A stretch of 64,000 bases of DNA from Pseudomonadota bacterium (GCA_021785515.1 JAJYEX010000001.1:124001-188000); one strand, 5' to 3'. Positions 1 through 9,463 are shown, numbered from the stretch's first letter. A program made the numbers and translations. The notes: generated from the letters alone by a model not told the origin.

Positions 1-724
1 CAAGCGTCTGGGCAGTCTGAGGCGACATGGATGTAAACAGCGCGCTCAGCACCATGGCATCGGCGGTATTGATATTGACGGGCGTGGAGACCGGCAGAGC
101 CACCACGTACGGCCGCAGGGCTTCCACGATCTTGGCATTGAAACCGCGGACCAGACGCAACTCCTCCACGCTCTGCAGCGGCTGGTTGGCGGCACGGTAT
201 GGTGGGGTGAGCGTCAGGTAATAGTCGCTTTGCGCGCCGTCGGGCCGGGGTGGCCCTGGCGGGCCGATCCAGTCGAGCAGTGCATCCATAATCGACGGAT
301 CGATACCCAGCGCGCGCAGCAGATTCTGGAACACAGCGATGTCCGGCTGACTTGGAACATTGCCGCTCATGAGATTATTGAGGTTAAATCGCGACTGGGC
401 ATCAAAGATCCGAACCACAACGGTTCCGTTGGCAACCGGCATCGGCGGCAGCGCACGCGCCCATTCCTGCGTGAGATTGTCAGTAGGGTTGTTCTGCTTG
501 GCATTGTCGTCCAGCACCTTGAGGGCTAGCGCGAGCGCACCGTCTCGAACTTCCTCCGCCTGTGAGCGGTCTGCCAGATTCTGCACCTGGCGTATCCACA
601 CCTCCGTGCTCAGACTGAGATAGGCCGCTATCGTGGCGACAATGGCTACCACCAGCAGGGCGGTAATCAGCGCAAGCCCGCGCTGACCATGCCGGATCCA
701 CCGCTGCCGCCGGTTGCTAGTCAT
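1..724 (-). CDS. gspK: Type II secretion minor pseudopilin GspK (3' end beyond window)
   Basis: GspK caps the pseudopilus tip with GspI and GspJ in the inner membrane/periplasm. I translated the minus strand from the ATG at 724. After a short basic leader comes a prepilin-type site (QRG then LALITALLVVA) lacking the Glu at +5, as is usual for GspK. The typical GspK body follows, with YLTLTPPYRAANQ and a helix-hairpin stretch SVEELRLVRGF, then PVNINTADA. The frame stays open to base 1, so about 241 residues are visible and the C-terminus is missing. The start overlaps the gspJ stop (ATGACTAG), which implies translational coupling. It is the last gene of this operon inside the window. Confidence 0.93.
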   Translation of the reverse strand, partial: MTSNRRQRWIRHGQRGLALITALLVVAIVATIAAYLSLSTEVWIRQVQNLADRSQAEEVRDGALALALKVLDDNAKQNNPTDNLTQEWARALPPMPVANGTVVVRIFDAQSRFNLNNLMSGNVPSQPDIAVFQNLLRALGIDPSIMDALLDWIGPPGPPRPDGAQSDYYLTLTPPYRAANQPLQSVEELRLVRGFNAKIVEALRPYVVALPVSTPVNINTADAMVLSALFTSMSPQTAQTL

Positions 725-1412
725 GGACCAGGAACAGCCACTTAAATCGCCCACGGCCGCGGACCGCAATCTTTACCTCAACACCACGGGGGAGCGGACT
801 GACCATCCCGGGACCCGGTATCGTAGAGTTTGCAATGCCGCCTGGAGGCTGGACTCCTCCCGGAGACTGGGAATTTCCGGAGGGCTGCGGCCATAAACCC
901 GACCACAGCTGGTCGGCTGTGAATGCCTGCACATCAAACGACGTAACATGACGCAGGATTGCCGACTTGACCGGCACCGTGCTGGGCGCTCTGTCCAGCA
1001 CCGGCCAGCTCAGGCGCCAGAGCACGTGGTGCCGCAACGCATAACCCACGCGCTCCAGGTCCCCGCGCACTGCGTTCCCGACCACCAGGACCCCGCCACG
1101 GGTAAATTCGAGCTGCGGAGCATCGAGAGTGCGGACGTCAGCCGGCCGGATGATGAACGCCGGAAGGGTCAGGCCGTCATCATCTATCACGGTCCGCGGC
1201 CGTGCCTGCGTCAGATCGTCCTGCAACTGCGCATAGCACATGGCGAGTCTGCTCCAGAACCGCCGCTCCGCCGCTACGCCGTTGCGAACACGCAGCACCT
1301 GATCCAGCGTGCTGTAGGCCATGATGCCCAGAATCGCGAACAGGGCCAGCGCCACAAGCATTTCCAACAATGTCAGGCCACGTGCGCGGCCTGCTGCGTA
1401 GCCGCACTTCAT
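717..1412 (-). CDS. gspJ: Type II secretion minor pseudopilin GspJ
   Basis: GspJ is a minor pseudopilin of the tip complex. The 231-residue product begins MKCGYAAGRARG, with a prepilin peptidase site after Gly followed by LTLLEMLVALALFAILG. Glu is at +5, and Leu replaces the more common Phe at +1. I chose the ATG at 1412 because it gives a 12-residue leader. An in-frame start further upstream (1634) would bury the leader inside gspI. The start overlaps the gspI stop in an ATGA. Length is normal for GspJ (about 200-240). It is co-transcribed with the rest of the gsp operon. Confidence 0.93.
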   Translation of the reverse strand: MKCGYAAGRARGLTLLEMLVALALFAILGIMAYSTLDQVLRVRNGVAAERRFWSRLAMCYAQLQDDLTQARPRTVIDDDGLTLPAFIIRPADVRTLDAPQLEFTRGGVLVVGNAVRGDLERVGYALRHHVLWRLSWPVLDRAPSTVPVKSAILRHVTSFDVQAFTADQLWSGLWPQPSGNSQSPGGVQPPGGIANSTIPGPGMVSPLPRGVEVKIAVRGRGRFKWLFLVHD

Positions 1413-1777
1413 GATGGCTTTCTCAGGAAACCAATGACCTGCCCGAGGATTTCGCGGTGGCGCTGGGCCCGTACCTCGATCTGCAGGCGACGGAAGTCGG
1501 CGATCGCAGTGGCTGAAACCTGCTGGTGCCAGTACCATTTCCTGCCGTTGAACTCCGTGGTGCCGCTGGTGGTGTCCGCAGACGGCCACTCCTTGCGCAG
1601 CTGCAGCTCGGTAATGCGGTTTACGGCGATCCATTGCGCTTCCAGGTGACTGCGCAGGCTGATACTGGTGTCGGTGGACTGGATGACCACACGCATGAGC
1701 GCGCTCAGGGCGATCGCCAGGATCAGCAGGGCGACCAGAATCTCCAGCAGCGTAAATCCACGGTCAGAGCTAGGCAT
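1409..1777 (-). CDS. gspI: Type II secretion minor pseudopilin GspI
   Basis: GspI is the pseudopilin thought to nucleate the I-J-K tip complex. The product is 122 residues: a short leader MPSSDRG, then FTLLEILVALLILAIAL with Phe +1 and Glu +5, followed by a compact globular domain containing the family's typical RVVIQSTDTSISLR and WY-rich stretches. Length fits the family (about 120-130). It overlaps gspH by 8 bases at its 5' end and gspJ by 4 bases at its 3' end, so the three minor pseudopilins are probably translationally coupled. Confidence 0.93.
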   Translation of the reverse strand: MPSSDRGFTLLEILVALLILAIALSALMRVVIQSTDTSISLRSHLEAQWIAVNRITELQLRKEWPSADTTSGTTEFNGRKWYWHQQVSATAIADFRRLQIEVRAQRHREILGQVIGFLRKPS

Positions 1778-2426
1778 GCTGCCGTACCATCCGGATGGTG
1801 CCGCCGGCCGTTCCCTGCACGCTCCAGTTCACACCCGAACGGCCGAGCACGATGTCGAATTTCGGCAACTCGCCGGTCGGCAGCAGGATCAGCTCCGGGC
1901 GATCCCCGCCGGCAGCGCCATTGATCGTGACCGAGAGGATATGCATGTTGGCCGGAAGGCGCCGTGGCCGCAGGATCTCGTTCGCCCGCACGGCCTCGAA
2001 TCGCCGTTTCTGGTTGTTGAGGACCAGGAAGCGGTAGCCTCCAGCGGTTAGCGCAACCGCGTACACCTCGCCCTCCAGTATGGCGTCCTGGCGCGCCGTG
2101 CGTACGAGCAGCGCCAGCCGCGCCGCTTCCTGCTGGACAGCGCGCACGTTACCCCCGCCGAGACCCAACCCGACCGTGCCGATCACGATCACGATCAGAA
2201 TCATGACCACCAGCAGTTCGATCAGGGTGAAGCCACGCCTCTGCAACCGCGCGGGAGCAAGGCAGCACAAACCGGCGACCGTTCCGAAAGCCGGCCGATG
2301 CGCAGTCGTCACCGAAGACGAACGGGCGCTTTCAGAACGCCCCGGCGCGGGTCGCCAGCCAGTCCATACCGGCGGCAGTCTGCGGACCAACGACCAGCGG
2401 CCACCGATGCCTTGCCTGTGCGCCAT
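1770..2426 (-). CDS. gspH: Type II secretion minor pseudopilin GspH (start uncertain)
   Basis: The core of the product is a clear pseudopilin: RRG then FTLIELLVVMILIVIVIGTVG (Phe +1, Glu +5), followed by a GspH-type domain rich in short beta strands and ending near the gspI start. The ATG at 2426 would give 218 residues with an implausible 65-residue leader, and its purine run sits only one base from the ATG. In-frame GTG (2312) or TTG (2270, 2246) codons would give leaders of about 5 to 27 residues, as usual for prepilins, so the true start is probably among these. The coordinates given are the maximal frame. Confidence 0.85.
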   Translation of the reverse strand: MAHRQGIGGRWSLVRRLPPVWTGWRPAPGRSESARSSSVTTAHRPAFGTVAGLCCLAPARLQRRGFTLIELLVVMILIVIVIGTVGLGLGGGNVRAVQQEAARLALLVRTARQDAILEGEVYAVALTAGGYRFLVLNNQKRRFEAVRANEILRPRRLPANMHILSVTINGAAGGDRPELILLPTGELPKFDIVLGRSGVNWSVQGTAGGTIRMVRQHA

Positions 2427-2456
2427 GCCCCCTGTCCGACGTCATCAACAGAATTG

Positions 2457-2906
2457 CTAGTTCAGATTCCAGTTTCCGATCTCCTGGCTGCTGCCTCCAC
2501 CGTCCGCAGACGGTCCGTTCGGTCCGTAGCTGAACACATCGATCTCCCCGTGCAGTCCGGGGTTGAGGTACTGATACGGACGGCCCCAGGGATCCTTCGG
2601 CACCCGATCCAGATAACCGCCCGGTCGCCAGTTGTCCGGTATGTTGCCGGTATCAGGCTTACGCACCAGGGCGGCCAGCCCCTGTTCGGTGCTTGGATAA
2701 ACACCGTTGTCCAGACGATACATGTTGAGCGCACTGACGATTGCACGAACATCGGATTTGGCCGCCACGATGCGCGCCTGCTCGGGACGATCCATGATCT
2801 TCGGAACGATGACGGCCGCCAGAATTCCCAGAATCACCATCACCACAAGCACTTCGATCAGGGTAAATCCGGAATGTTCTCTACTGCGGTACATAGCAAA
2901 CCTCAC
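2457..2906 (-). CDS. gspG: Type II secretion major pseudopilin GspG
   Basis: GspG is the main subunit of the periplasmic pseudopilus. The product is 149 residues: leader ending REHSG, then FTLIEVLVVMVILGILAA, the conserved continuation VPKIMDRPEQAR, and the C-terminal signature region with DPWGRPYQYLNPG and DVFSYGPNG that carries the calcium-binding loop. The GTG at 2906 overlaps the gspF stop (GTGA). An ATG four codons later (2897..2894 region, MYRSREHSG) would give a shorter leader and is also plausible. Prepilin peptidase (GspO/PilD) is not in this window. Confidence 0.95.
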   Translation of the reverse strand: MRFAMYRSREHSGFTLIEVLVVMVILGILAAVIVPKIMDRPEQARIVAAKSDVRAIVSALNMYRLDNGVYPSTEQGLAALVRKPDTGNIPDNWRPGGYLDRVPKDPWGRPYQYLNPGLHGEIDVFSYGPNGPSADGGGSSQEIGNWNLN

Positions 2907-4132
2907 TTGATCAACTGATTCATGTCAATTATCGGCAACATGATCGCCAGCACGATGAACAGGACAATCCCGCCCATCACCAGTATCAGCGCCGGTTCCA
3001 GCATCGCGGTCAACGCGGAGGCCCAGTTCTCGAGCTCCCTGGTCTGCGCCTCGGCCGCACGCACAAGCATCAGGTCCAGGCTACCGCTGGCTTCGCCGCT
3101 CGCGATCAGATGGATCACGAGGGGCGGAAACAGCCTGGATTTTCCCAGCGATCGCGCCAGACTGCCGCCTTCCCGCACCTGACGCAGCGCATCCTCCACG
3201 GCAGCACGCATCGGCAGATTGGTGACAACCTGGACGGCCGACTGCATGGCATTCAGCAGCGGAATCCCGCTGGCCGTCAGTATCCCGAGGGTGCTCGTGA
3301 GCCGGGCGGCGTTGACGCCACGCAGCAGTCGTCCGAACAATGGTATCCGAAGCAGGCCGCGATGCCAGCGGGCCCGCAGTTTCGGTTCACGCAGAACCAG
3401 GCGCGCGCCCACGAAGGCCGCGGCTGCACCCACCAGCCACCAGATACCCACGGCGCGCACGAATGCGCTTACGTGAATCAGAAAGCGCGTCGGCAAGGGC
3501 AAAGCCTGTCCGGTGTTGGTAAACACCCGCGTCACCTGCGGCACAACGTAGACCAGCAGGCCGGTCACCACCGCAAGCGCCACGACCGTAACAAGAGCCG
3601 GATAAATAAACGCCAGCATCACCTTGTTCTGAAGCGCCTGCCGGTCCTCGGTGTAATCGGCCAGCCGCTCGAGCACCTCGTCCAACCGCCCCGACTGTTC
3701 GCCGGCATCCACCATATTCCGGTAAATGTCCGGAAAGGCATGCGGGAAATCCCCCATGCCGCGGGCGAGAGACTGTCCTTCCAGAACCCGGCCCCGCACA
3801 CCGGCCAGTACGGTACGTGTGTGTGTGGATTCAGACTGCTCAACGAGGGCATTGAGGCATTCCTCGATCGTCAGGCCCGCGTGCACCAGGGTGGCAAACT
3901 GCCGTGTGAGCAGAGCCAGATCGCGGCCGGGAATGCCTCGCCGCAACGACACGTGGAAGGTGGTCCCGCGATCGTCCGTCTGGGACTTGGTGGCGCGTAT
4001 CGCGGCCACGTGCATGGGCGTAAGCCCGCGCTCACGCAGCATGACCCGAACCTGCCGTTCCGCATCACCTTCCAGCACGCCTTTGACGGCCCGGCCTTTG
4101 GCATCCAGGGCCTGGTACTCAAACGCCGCCAT
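2903..4132 (-). CDS. gspF: Type II secretion inner membrane platform protein GspF
   Basis: GspF is the polytopic inner-membrane platform that couples the GspE ATPase to pseudopilus growth. The product is 409 residues starting MAAFEYQALDAKGR, the classic GspF N-terminus. Two repeated GspF cytoplasmic domains each precede hydrophobic segments, with one around residues 165-190 (MLAFIYPALVTVVALAVVTG) and the last near the C-terminus (MLEPALILVMGGIVLFIVLAIMLP), which is the family signature. I chose the ATG at 4132 over one 24 bases upstream because GGAGG lies about 7 bases before it. It lies 30 bases downstream of gspE. Confidence 0.95.
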   Translation of the reverse strand: MAAFEYQALDAKGRAVKGVLEGDAERQVRVMLRERGLTPMHVAAIRATKSQTDDRGTTFHVSLRRGIPGRDLALLTRQFATLVHAGLTIEECLNALVEQSESTHTRTVLAGVRGRVLEGQSLARGMGDFPHAFPDIYRNMVDAGEQSGRLDEVLERLADYTEDRQALQNKVMLAFIYPALVTVVALAVVTGLLVYVVPQVTRVFTNTGQALPLPTRFLIHVSAFVRAVGIWWLVGAAAAFVGARLVLREPKLRARWHRGLLRIPLFGRLLRGVNAARLTSTLGILTASGIPLLNAMQSAVQVVTNLPMRAAVEDALRQVREGGSLARSLGKSRLFPPLVIHLIASGEASGSLDLMLVRAAEAQTRELENWASALTAMLEPALILVMGGIVLFIVLAIMLPIIDMNQLIK

Positions 4133-4162
4133 GGGCGCCTCCGCGCATCCTGCCACCCATCG

Positions 4163-5689
4163 TTAATCCTCGCGTGACACGCGCAATACCTCTTCCAGAC
4201 TCGTTTCGCCGGCCAGCACCCAGCGCAGGCCGTCCTGGCGCAGGCTGCGCATGCCCTGAATTTTTCCGTGATCGCGCATCTGCCCTTCGGCGACGCGGTC
4301 GTGGATGAGACCACGCAGCACGTCATCTACCGGAAGAAGTTCGTAAATGCCGGTTCGCCCCTGATATCCGGTATTTCCGCAAGCCGCGCAACCGGTGGCA
4401 CGATAAAGCGTAATGCCCGCCGCCTTATCCGCGCTCATCTCAAGCAACTCCGCCTCGTTTGCCGTGGGAACGTGCGCCTGTCGGCACTGGGGACAGAGCC
4501 GGCGTACCAGGCGCTGGGCCAGAACCCCAAGCAGGCTCGATGCCACCAGGAACGGCTCGACACCCATGTCCACCAGACGCGTAACGGCTCCCACCGCATC
4601 GTTGGTATGCAGGGTGGCAAGCACAAGATGCCCGGTCAAGCTCGCCTGTACCGCGATCTGCGCAGTTTCCAGATCGCGGATCTCGCCGATCATGATGATA
4701 TCCGGATCCTGCCGCAGAATCGCCCGCAGCGCCCGCGCAAAGGTCAGGTCTATCTTCGGGTTCACGTGCGTCTGGCCGATGCCGTCCAGGTCGTACTCAA
4801 TCGGGTCCTCGACGGTAACGATATTGTGACGCTTGGCATCAAGCTGCGACAGTGCCGCATAGAGCGTCGTGGTCTTTCCAGACCCGGTGGGGCCTGTGAC
4901 CAGAATGATTCCGTGCGGCTGATGAATCAGACGATCTAAAATGGAAAGCGTATGCTCGGACATTCCGAGATTCACCAGCCGTAGCCGTCCCACCTGCTTG
5001 TCCAGGAGTCGCAGCACGACGCGTTCGCCGTGTCCGGTCGGCAGCGTCGACACCCGCACGTCCACCGGACGCCCCGCCAGACGCAGGGTAATGCGTCCGT
5101 CCTGGGGCAGGCGCTTTTCTGCAATATCAAGACGCGCCATGATCTTGATGCGCGAAACGATAACCCCGTGCAGGACAGGCTGCGGCTCGACGATATCACG
5201 CAACACTCCGTCCAGCCGGAACCGCACCACCGAACGGGTTTCGAACGGCTCGATATGGATGTCGGAAGCGCCCTCACGCACCGCCTGGGTGAGAAGCGCG
5301 TTGATCAGCCGCACTATGGGAGCATCATCCTCGCTTTCAAGCAGATCCTCCGCACGCGGGAGATTGTGCGCAAGCTCCGCCAGATCCATATCTTCGCCCA
5401 GGTCGTCGACGATCTGGACCGCCTGGCTCATGCCGCGTTCATAGGCGCGGTTGAGCGCCGACTCGAAATGCTCATTGTCGAGTTCATGCACCCGCAGCGG
5501 CCGCCCCAGCGCGCGCCGCAGTTCCGCCAGGATCGGGGTCGTGACCCCGGGACGCGACCACACCTCGACGATGCCGTCGATCTGGCGCGCGCTTAAGACA
5601 CCATGCCGCTTGGCGAAGTGGTATGGCACGCGCTGGCACGTTTCGGGGTCCAGGTCGTGAAGATCGAATTCGCCGCTCATTGCCGGCAC
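4163..5689 (-). CDS. gspE: Type II secretion ATPase GspE
   Basis: GspE is the cytoplasmic hexameric ATPase that powers the type II secretion system. The 508-residue product has an N1E-type region, a Walker A GPTGSGKT at residues 266-273, an Asp-box region LRQDPDIIMIGEIRD ending near 339 (Walker B), a His box GHLVLATLHTND, and the four zinc-binding cysteines C399, C402, C434 and C437 in two CxxC pairs. Length matches the family. The MPAM start at 5689 and MSGEF at 5680 are both possible. It sits between gspD (5-base gap) and gspF in the standard gsp order. Confidence 0.96.
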   Translation of the reverse strand: MPAMSGEFDLHDLDPETCQRVPYHFAKRHGVLSARQIDGIVEVWSRPGVTTPILAELRRALGRPLRVHELDNEHFESALNRAYERGMSQAVQIVDDLGEDMDLAELAHNLPRAEDLLESEDDAPIVRLINALLTQAVREGASDIHIEPFETRSVVRFRLDGVLRDIVEPQPVLHGVIVSRIKIMARLDIAEKRLPQDGRITLRLAGRPVDVRVSTLPTGHGERVVLRLLDKQVGRLRLVNLGMSEHTLSILDRLIHQPHGIILVTGPTGSGKTTTLYAALSQLDAKRHNIVTVEDPIEYDLDGIGQTHVNPKIDLTFARALRAILRQDPDIIMIGEIRDLETAQIAVQASLTGHLVLATLHTNDAVGAVTRLVDMGVEPFLVASSLLGVLAQRLVRRLCPQCRQAHVPTANEAELLEMSADKAAGITLYRATGCAACGNTGYQGRTGIYELLPVDDVLRGLIHDRVAEGQMRDHGKIQGMRSLRQDGLRWVLAGETSLEEVLRVSRED

Positions 5690-5694
5690 CGCCT

Positions 5695-7947
5695 CTAGTG
5701 CTTGCCTGCGCCGGCCGCAGCCGACCCCTGGTTGATGGGCGAGTCGGGAGGCATGGCCGGACCCAGCAATTTCTGTTTCCCGTATCCGCTCAATGTCGGA
5801 GCAACCTGGATCGGAACATCATGTTTCGCACTGAACCGGCGCAGCAGTGCCCGCTGTTCAGCGGTGAGCGGATTTTGTCCTTCAATATATGAATAGCGGT
5901 CCTCGGTAAATCCTCTGGCATCGGCCATGGTGCGCACGATCACAGGCCGCAGAAAAATCATGAGATTGGTCTTGACTGCCTCATGGTCGCGGTAGCGGAA
6001 GAGCCAGCCGAGCAGCGGCAGATGACCGAGGAACGGAACCGACTCGTCGTTGACATTCAGCGTATTCTGGATCAGTCCGCCAAGCACGACAGTGTTGCCA
6101 TCGTCGACAAGCACGGTGGTATCCAGGGCTCGCTTGTTCGTGCTCTCAGTAAGCGGATTCGAGGAGGGAACAACGCTTGATACCTCCTCCTGAATCTTCA
6201 GCTTCACGGTATTGCCCTCGGAAATCTGGGGCTTCACCTTGAGCGTCAATCCCACATCCTTGCGTTCTATGGTCTGAAACGGATTGACTACACCCGAGGT
6301 CGTCGTCGACTGGGCATACTCACCCGTAAGAAATGGCACGTTCTGCGCTACGACGATCTTGGCCTGGGCGTTGTCCAGGGTAAGCAGGTCCGGCGAGGAC
6401 AGAATATTGGCGTTGTCATCGGTTTCCAGGGCGCGAGCCAGCGCTCCAAGCCCGTAGGTCACGGTTCCGTCCGGCAGCACGATTTTCGGCCCGACAAATC
6501 CGATGGACAATCCGTCGGCAGCGCCCAGCGTCGTAACCGGGTCGGCCACAGAATTGATGATTCCCGGCGCCGCCGAGTAGTTCGTTATCGCGCCTACAGC
6601 GCCAGTGCCGGCCGGAGTCAGTCCGGCCCACTGGATACCGAACTGCGAGGCCCGGTCGCTCGAAACTTCCGCGATCAGCGCTTCGACAAAAACCTGGGCG
6701 CGGCGTATGTCAAGTTTGGCGATGACGCTCCGCAGGCTGTTATATATCGAATCGGGCGCATCGATGATGAGGGCATTGGAGGCCTCGTCCGCCTGTATCC
6801 GCGAAGCCGTGGCTGCCTTGTTTCCCGTCGGCGCTCTGATAGTCGTCGCACCTGTCACGCTCGATGGAACCGATGCCTGCGCCTCGCCAGACAGCAACCC
6901 GCGCAGGATCTGGGCCAGTTTGGTCGCATCAGCATTGCGTAGATAAATGACGTGCGTGCGTCCGCCTGGCTGCGCCGGCACATCAAGCTTGGCCACGAGC
7001 GATCGCAGCTCGGCCAGCCGTCCCGGGTTGTCGGCGCGCACGAGCAGGCTGTTGGTACGCACATCCGGTACGACCACAAGACGGTTGCTGTTTGCGACCG
7101 GAGCCCCAGGCAGGCCAGGCTGCCCGGCAACGTTGGCGCCCGCAATGAAACGGCTGATCACCGGCGCAACATCCAGCACCGACGCATGGTGCAGATGAAT
7201 CACCGTCACGCCCGTGCTCCCGGGTTGATCGAGACGATTGATCACTTCGAGCACATTACGCACACTCTGCGCTGTGTCGGTGATGATCAGCGCGTTATCC
7301 GGCGCATACACCGACAACATCGCGGTCGGCGACATCAGCGGCCGCAACAGCGGAACCAGCTGCGGCGCCGAGGCATTCTTGACCACCACGACATGCGTGG
7401 TCCATTGATCGCTCTTGCGGGCGGTCAGCCCGAAGCGTACTCGCGCCTCGGGCTTGGCTTCGGCCTCGGGGATGATCTTGACGATGCCACCGGGCCCATT
7501 GACGGCCGTAAACCCCTGCGCCTTCAGCGCTGAAATGAAAATCTGGTAGGCGGCTACCTTGGAAACCGGCGTGGACGAAATGATCGTCACCTTCCCCTTG
7601 ACCCGTGGATCGACCAGGAAATTGCGGCCGGTAAGTTCCGATACCGTCTTGATCACCGCCCGGATGTCGGCATTCTGGAAGTTGAACAGCATCTGGCCAG
7701 GTCGCAACCGCGGCGTCACCTTTGGCGCCCCGGAATAGCTGGTCGGCTGCGGGAGCGGCGGCGCAGGCGGGGATGGTATCGACACCTGCGGGCCAACCGG
7801 TTCGGCAGCCTGGGACATAACCGGCACCGGAACCTGTCCATTCGGCGCAATGGGCACCATCTGAACTGCCTGTGCCGGGAGCGCCACGCCGGCCAGCCCG
7901 GCCGCCAGCAGCCGAACGACAATTCTGAGAAACAGACGCGTGTTCAT
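5695..7947 (-). CDS. gspD: Type II secretion outer membrane secretin GspD
   Basis: GspD forms the outer-membrane channel. The 750-residue product has a signal peptide ending near ALPAQA (about residue 27) and a Pro-rich linker. An N0 domain follows (MLFNFQNADIRAVIKTVSEL), then three N-domain repeats each with the NALIITD/NALIIDAPD type motif, and a C-terminal secretin core with LSSPDLLTLDNAQAKI, VPFLTGEYA and VVLGGLIQ. Length is slightly above the usual 650-710 because of extra linker between N2 and N3. No gspS pilotin gene is seen nearby. It lies 53 bases after gspC. Confidence 0.96.
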   Translation of the reverse strand: MNTRLFLRIVVRLLAAGLAGVALPAQAVQMVPIAPNGQVPVPVMSQAAEPVGPQVSIPSPPAPPLPQPTSYSGAPKVTPRLRPGQMLFNFQNADIRAVIKTVSELTGRNFLVDPRVKGKVTIISSTPVSKVAAYQIFISALKAQGFTAVNGPGGIVKIIPEAEAKPEARVRFGLTARKSDQWTTHVVVVKNASAPQLVPLLRPLMSPTAMLSVYAPDNALIITDTAQSVRNVLEVINRLDQPGSTGVTVIHLHHASVLDVAPVISRFIAGANVAGQPGLPGAPVANSNRLVVVPDVRTNSLLVRADNPGRLAELRSLVAKLDVPAQPGGRTHVIYLRNADATKLAQILRGLLSGEAQASVPSSVTGATTIRAPTGNKAATASRIQADEASNALIIDAPDSIYNSLRSVIAKLDIRRAQVFVEALIAEVSSDRASQFGIQWAGLTPAGTGAVGAITNYSAAPGIINSVADPVTTLGAADGLSIGFVGPKIVLPDGTVTYGLGALARALETDDNANILSSPDLLTLDNAQAKIVVAQNVPFLTGEYAQSTTTSGVVNPFQTIERKDVGLTLKVKPQISEGNTVKLKIQEEVSSVVPSSNPLTESTNKRALDTTVLVDDGNTVVLGGLIQNTLNVNDESVPFLGHLPLLGWLFRYRDHEAVKTNLMIFLRPVIVRTMADARGFTEDRYSYIEGQNPLTAEQRALLRRFSAKHDVPIQVAPTLSGYGKQKLLGPAMPPDSPINQGSAAAGAGKH

Positions 7948-8000
7948 TGTTTGGTTGCTATTCCCCGGAGAATTTTGCCATGAACGGCATGACGGACCTG

Positions 8001-8909
8001 TTAATGGACCTGATACTGAAGCACTTCCGGCCGCCCGTTTCGGACGATCTGAAGCTGGATACTCTGCATATCCCGCGCCTGCTGATAGGCATGCATAGCA
8101 TCCTGCATGGTGTTGACGGGTTCGCCGTTGACGCTCCGTATGACGTCACCCACGTGCAGACCGAGCCTTTGGTATACGCTATTGGGCTGGATTTCCCGCA
8201 CCAGAAATCCGCCACCCGGATCCGGAACCATCAGCGCCTGAGTCAGGAGTTTCTGCGGCTGCTGCAACTCGGCATTGACGACGCTCCGCGGCACGACATA
8301 GTCGTTTTCTCCACGCTCACGGATGCTCGAAAGAATCGGGTTGAACGGCAGCGACGCTCCCACGGACACACCTGCGCCCGCATCGGCGCTTTTCAGCAAC
8401 AGACTCTCCATGACCCCATTTCGGATAAGCAGTACGCGGTGCGGGTAGACGGCCTTCAGCACCGCCCCATCCGTCACCTCTTGACCGATAGCAAAGGGTG
8501 CCTGCGGACGGCCGTCGACGCTGATGAGTGCCAGGCTGGCGTTCCCCGCAGCGACCACGCCCGTAAGAACCAGGTTGAGGCCGCTGATCGGAACCGCATC
8601 CAGTGATTTGCCGATGCCAAGCTGCGGTGCCTGACCGAACAGCTGTGCTGCAAGCACCGGCTGCATGTTCAGCGTCCGCCCGGAGGTCGCGGCATTGCCA
8701 CCTGGCGCCAGTTGCGGCACAACGGGCTCCGTGAACATCCAGGTCCAACGCGCCATGCTCCAGGCAAAGATTGCGACCGCCGCAACGTTGACGGAGACAG
8801 CAAGCCACCGGCGTAACCGCGGTGACGTCGACCTCCCCCATAGCGTGGCTATCATATCTTGCCCGGTGCCCATAAACCGCCCCGGTGCGGTAGCACTCAT
8901 GTTTTCCAT
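8001..8909 (-). CDS. gspC: Type II secretion inner membrane protein GspC with PDZ domain
   Basis: GspC links the inner-membrane platform to the secretin. The 302-residue product has a cytoplasmic N-terminus, one transmembrane segment around residues 38-55 (VNVAAVAIFAWSM), an HR domain that binds GspD N0 (GLNLVLTGVVAAGNASLALI), and a C-terminal PDZ domain (about residues 225-300, with YQRLGLHVGDVIRSVNGEPV). It is the first gene of the operon gspCDEFGHIJK. ATG codons at 8909 and 8900 are both possible; the second would be used if the TATAAT overlapping the first is a promoter. Confidence 0.93.
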   Translation of the reverse strand: MENMSATAPGRFMGTGQDMIATLWGRSTSPRLRRWLAVSVNVAAVAIFAWSMARWTWMFTEPVVPQLAPGGNAATSGRTLNMQPVLAAQLFGQAPQLGIGKSLDAVPISGLNLVLTGVVAAGNASLALISVDGRPQAPFAIGQEVTDGAVLKAVYPHRVLLIRNGVMESLLLKSADAGAGVSVGASLPFNPILSSIRERGENDYVVPRSVVNAELQQPQKLLTQALMVPDPGGGFLVREIQPNSVYQRLGLHVGDVIRSVNGEPVNTMQDAMHAYQQARDMQSIQLQIVRNGRPEVLQYQVH

Positions 8910-8936
8910 TATATCCAGCTGCCCGAAAAAAACTAA
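8908..8936 (-). promoter_or_regulatory. Weak candidate promoter for the gsp operon
   Basis: On the minus strand a perfect TATAAT (8913-8908) overlaps the first possible gspC ATG. A poor -35 candidate TTAGTT lies 17 bases upstream (8936-8931). If used, transcription would start near 8901 and the second ATG (8900) would be almost leaderless. The match could be chance. Confidence 0.25.
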
Positions 8937-9406
8937 CCATTAACTGGGGTTTAGCAACGACGGTTTTTAGAGTGCCTGGCCCCCCAAGCCGGCAGTAACC
9001 CTAGCCTGTCACCCGCCGGCAACAGACCGAGACGGATCGGGTTGACCGCTTGCAGACGGGCAGCCTGCCTGCCGGATTTGTTTTCCGCACCCAGTGTGGC
9101 GAGCACACAGGGCTGCAGGAATGGTTTTCAGGGCGCTCGGCCAGGCGCCGACGCGGGGGGCTGAAACCTGTCTGGAGTCAGACACCCATGTAGCCCGCAA
9201 CCCGGACACCTCCCGACATTTTGACTGGTGGAACGCAGATCATGATATGGCAAGCCACGTCTGCGGAGCGCAGCTGGCAAAGAAACGGGTGGCCCGAACA
9301 AGACAAACAGACGGCCATCCGCCATTACTCTGCACCGAGCGTGGACATGCCCTATATCAGCTGCGTCCCGTTAATTCCGGGATGAAGTTAGGAATAGTCT
9401 TCAAAC

Positions 9407-9422
9407 AGGTCTTTAAAGACCT
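9407..9422. repeat. Perfect palindrome AGGTCTTTAAAGACCT
   Basis: The 16 bases read identically on both strands, which is the form of an operator for a dimeric regulator. The palindrome lies about 280 bases before tRNA-Ala and about 490 bases before gspC. No adjacent gene start makes its role obvious. Confidence 0.6.
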
Positions 9423-9448
9423 TTCAAGCCGGTCTCGATTTCAATCCC

Positions 9449-9463
9449 GGCCGCAAGGCGGCC
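9449..9463. repeat. GC-rich stem-loop GGCCGC-AAG-GCGGCC
   Basis: A six-base perfect stem with a three-base loop sits 26 bases after the palindrome at 9407. It has no T-run after it, so it is not a standard intrinsic terminator. The flanking TTTCAATCCC resembles some CRISPR repeats, but there is only one copy. Confidence 0.45.
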
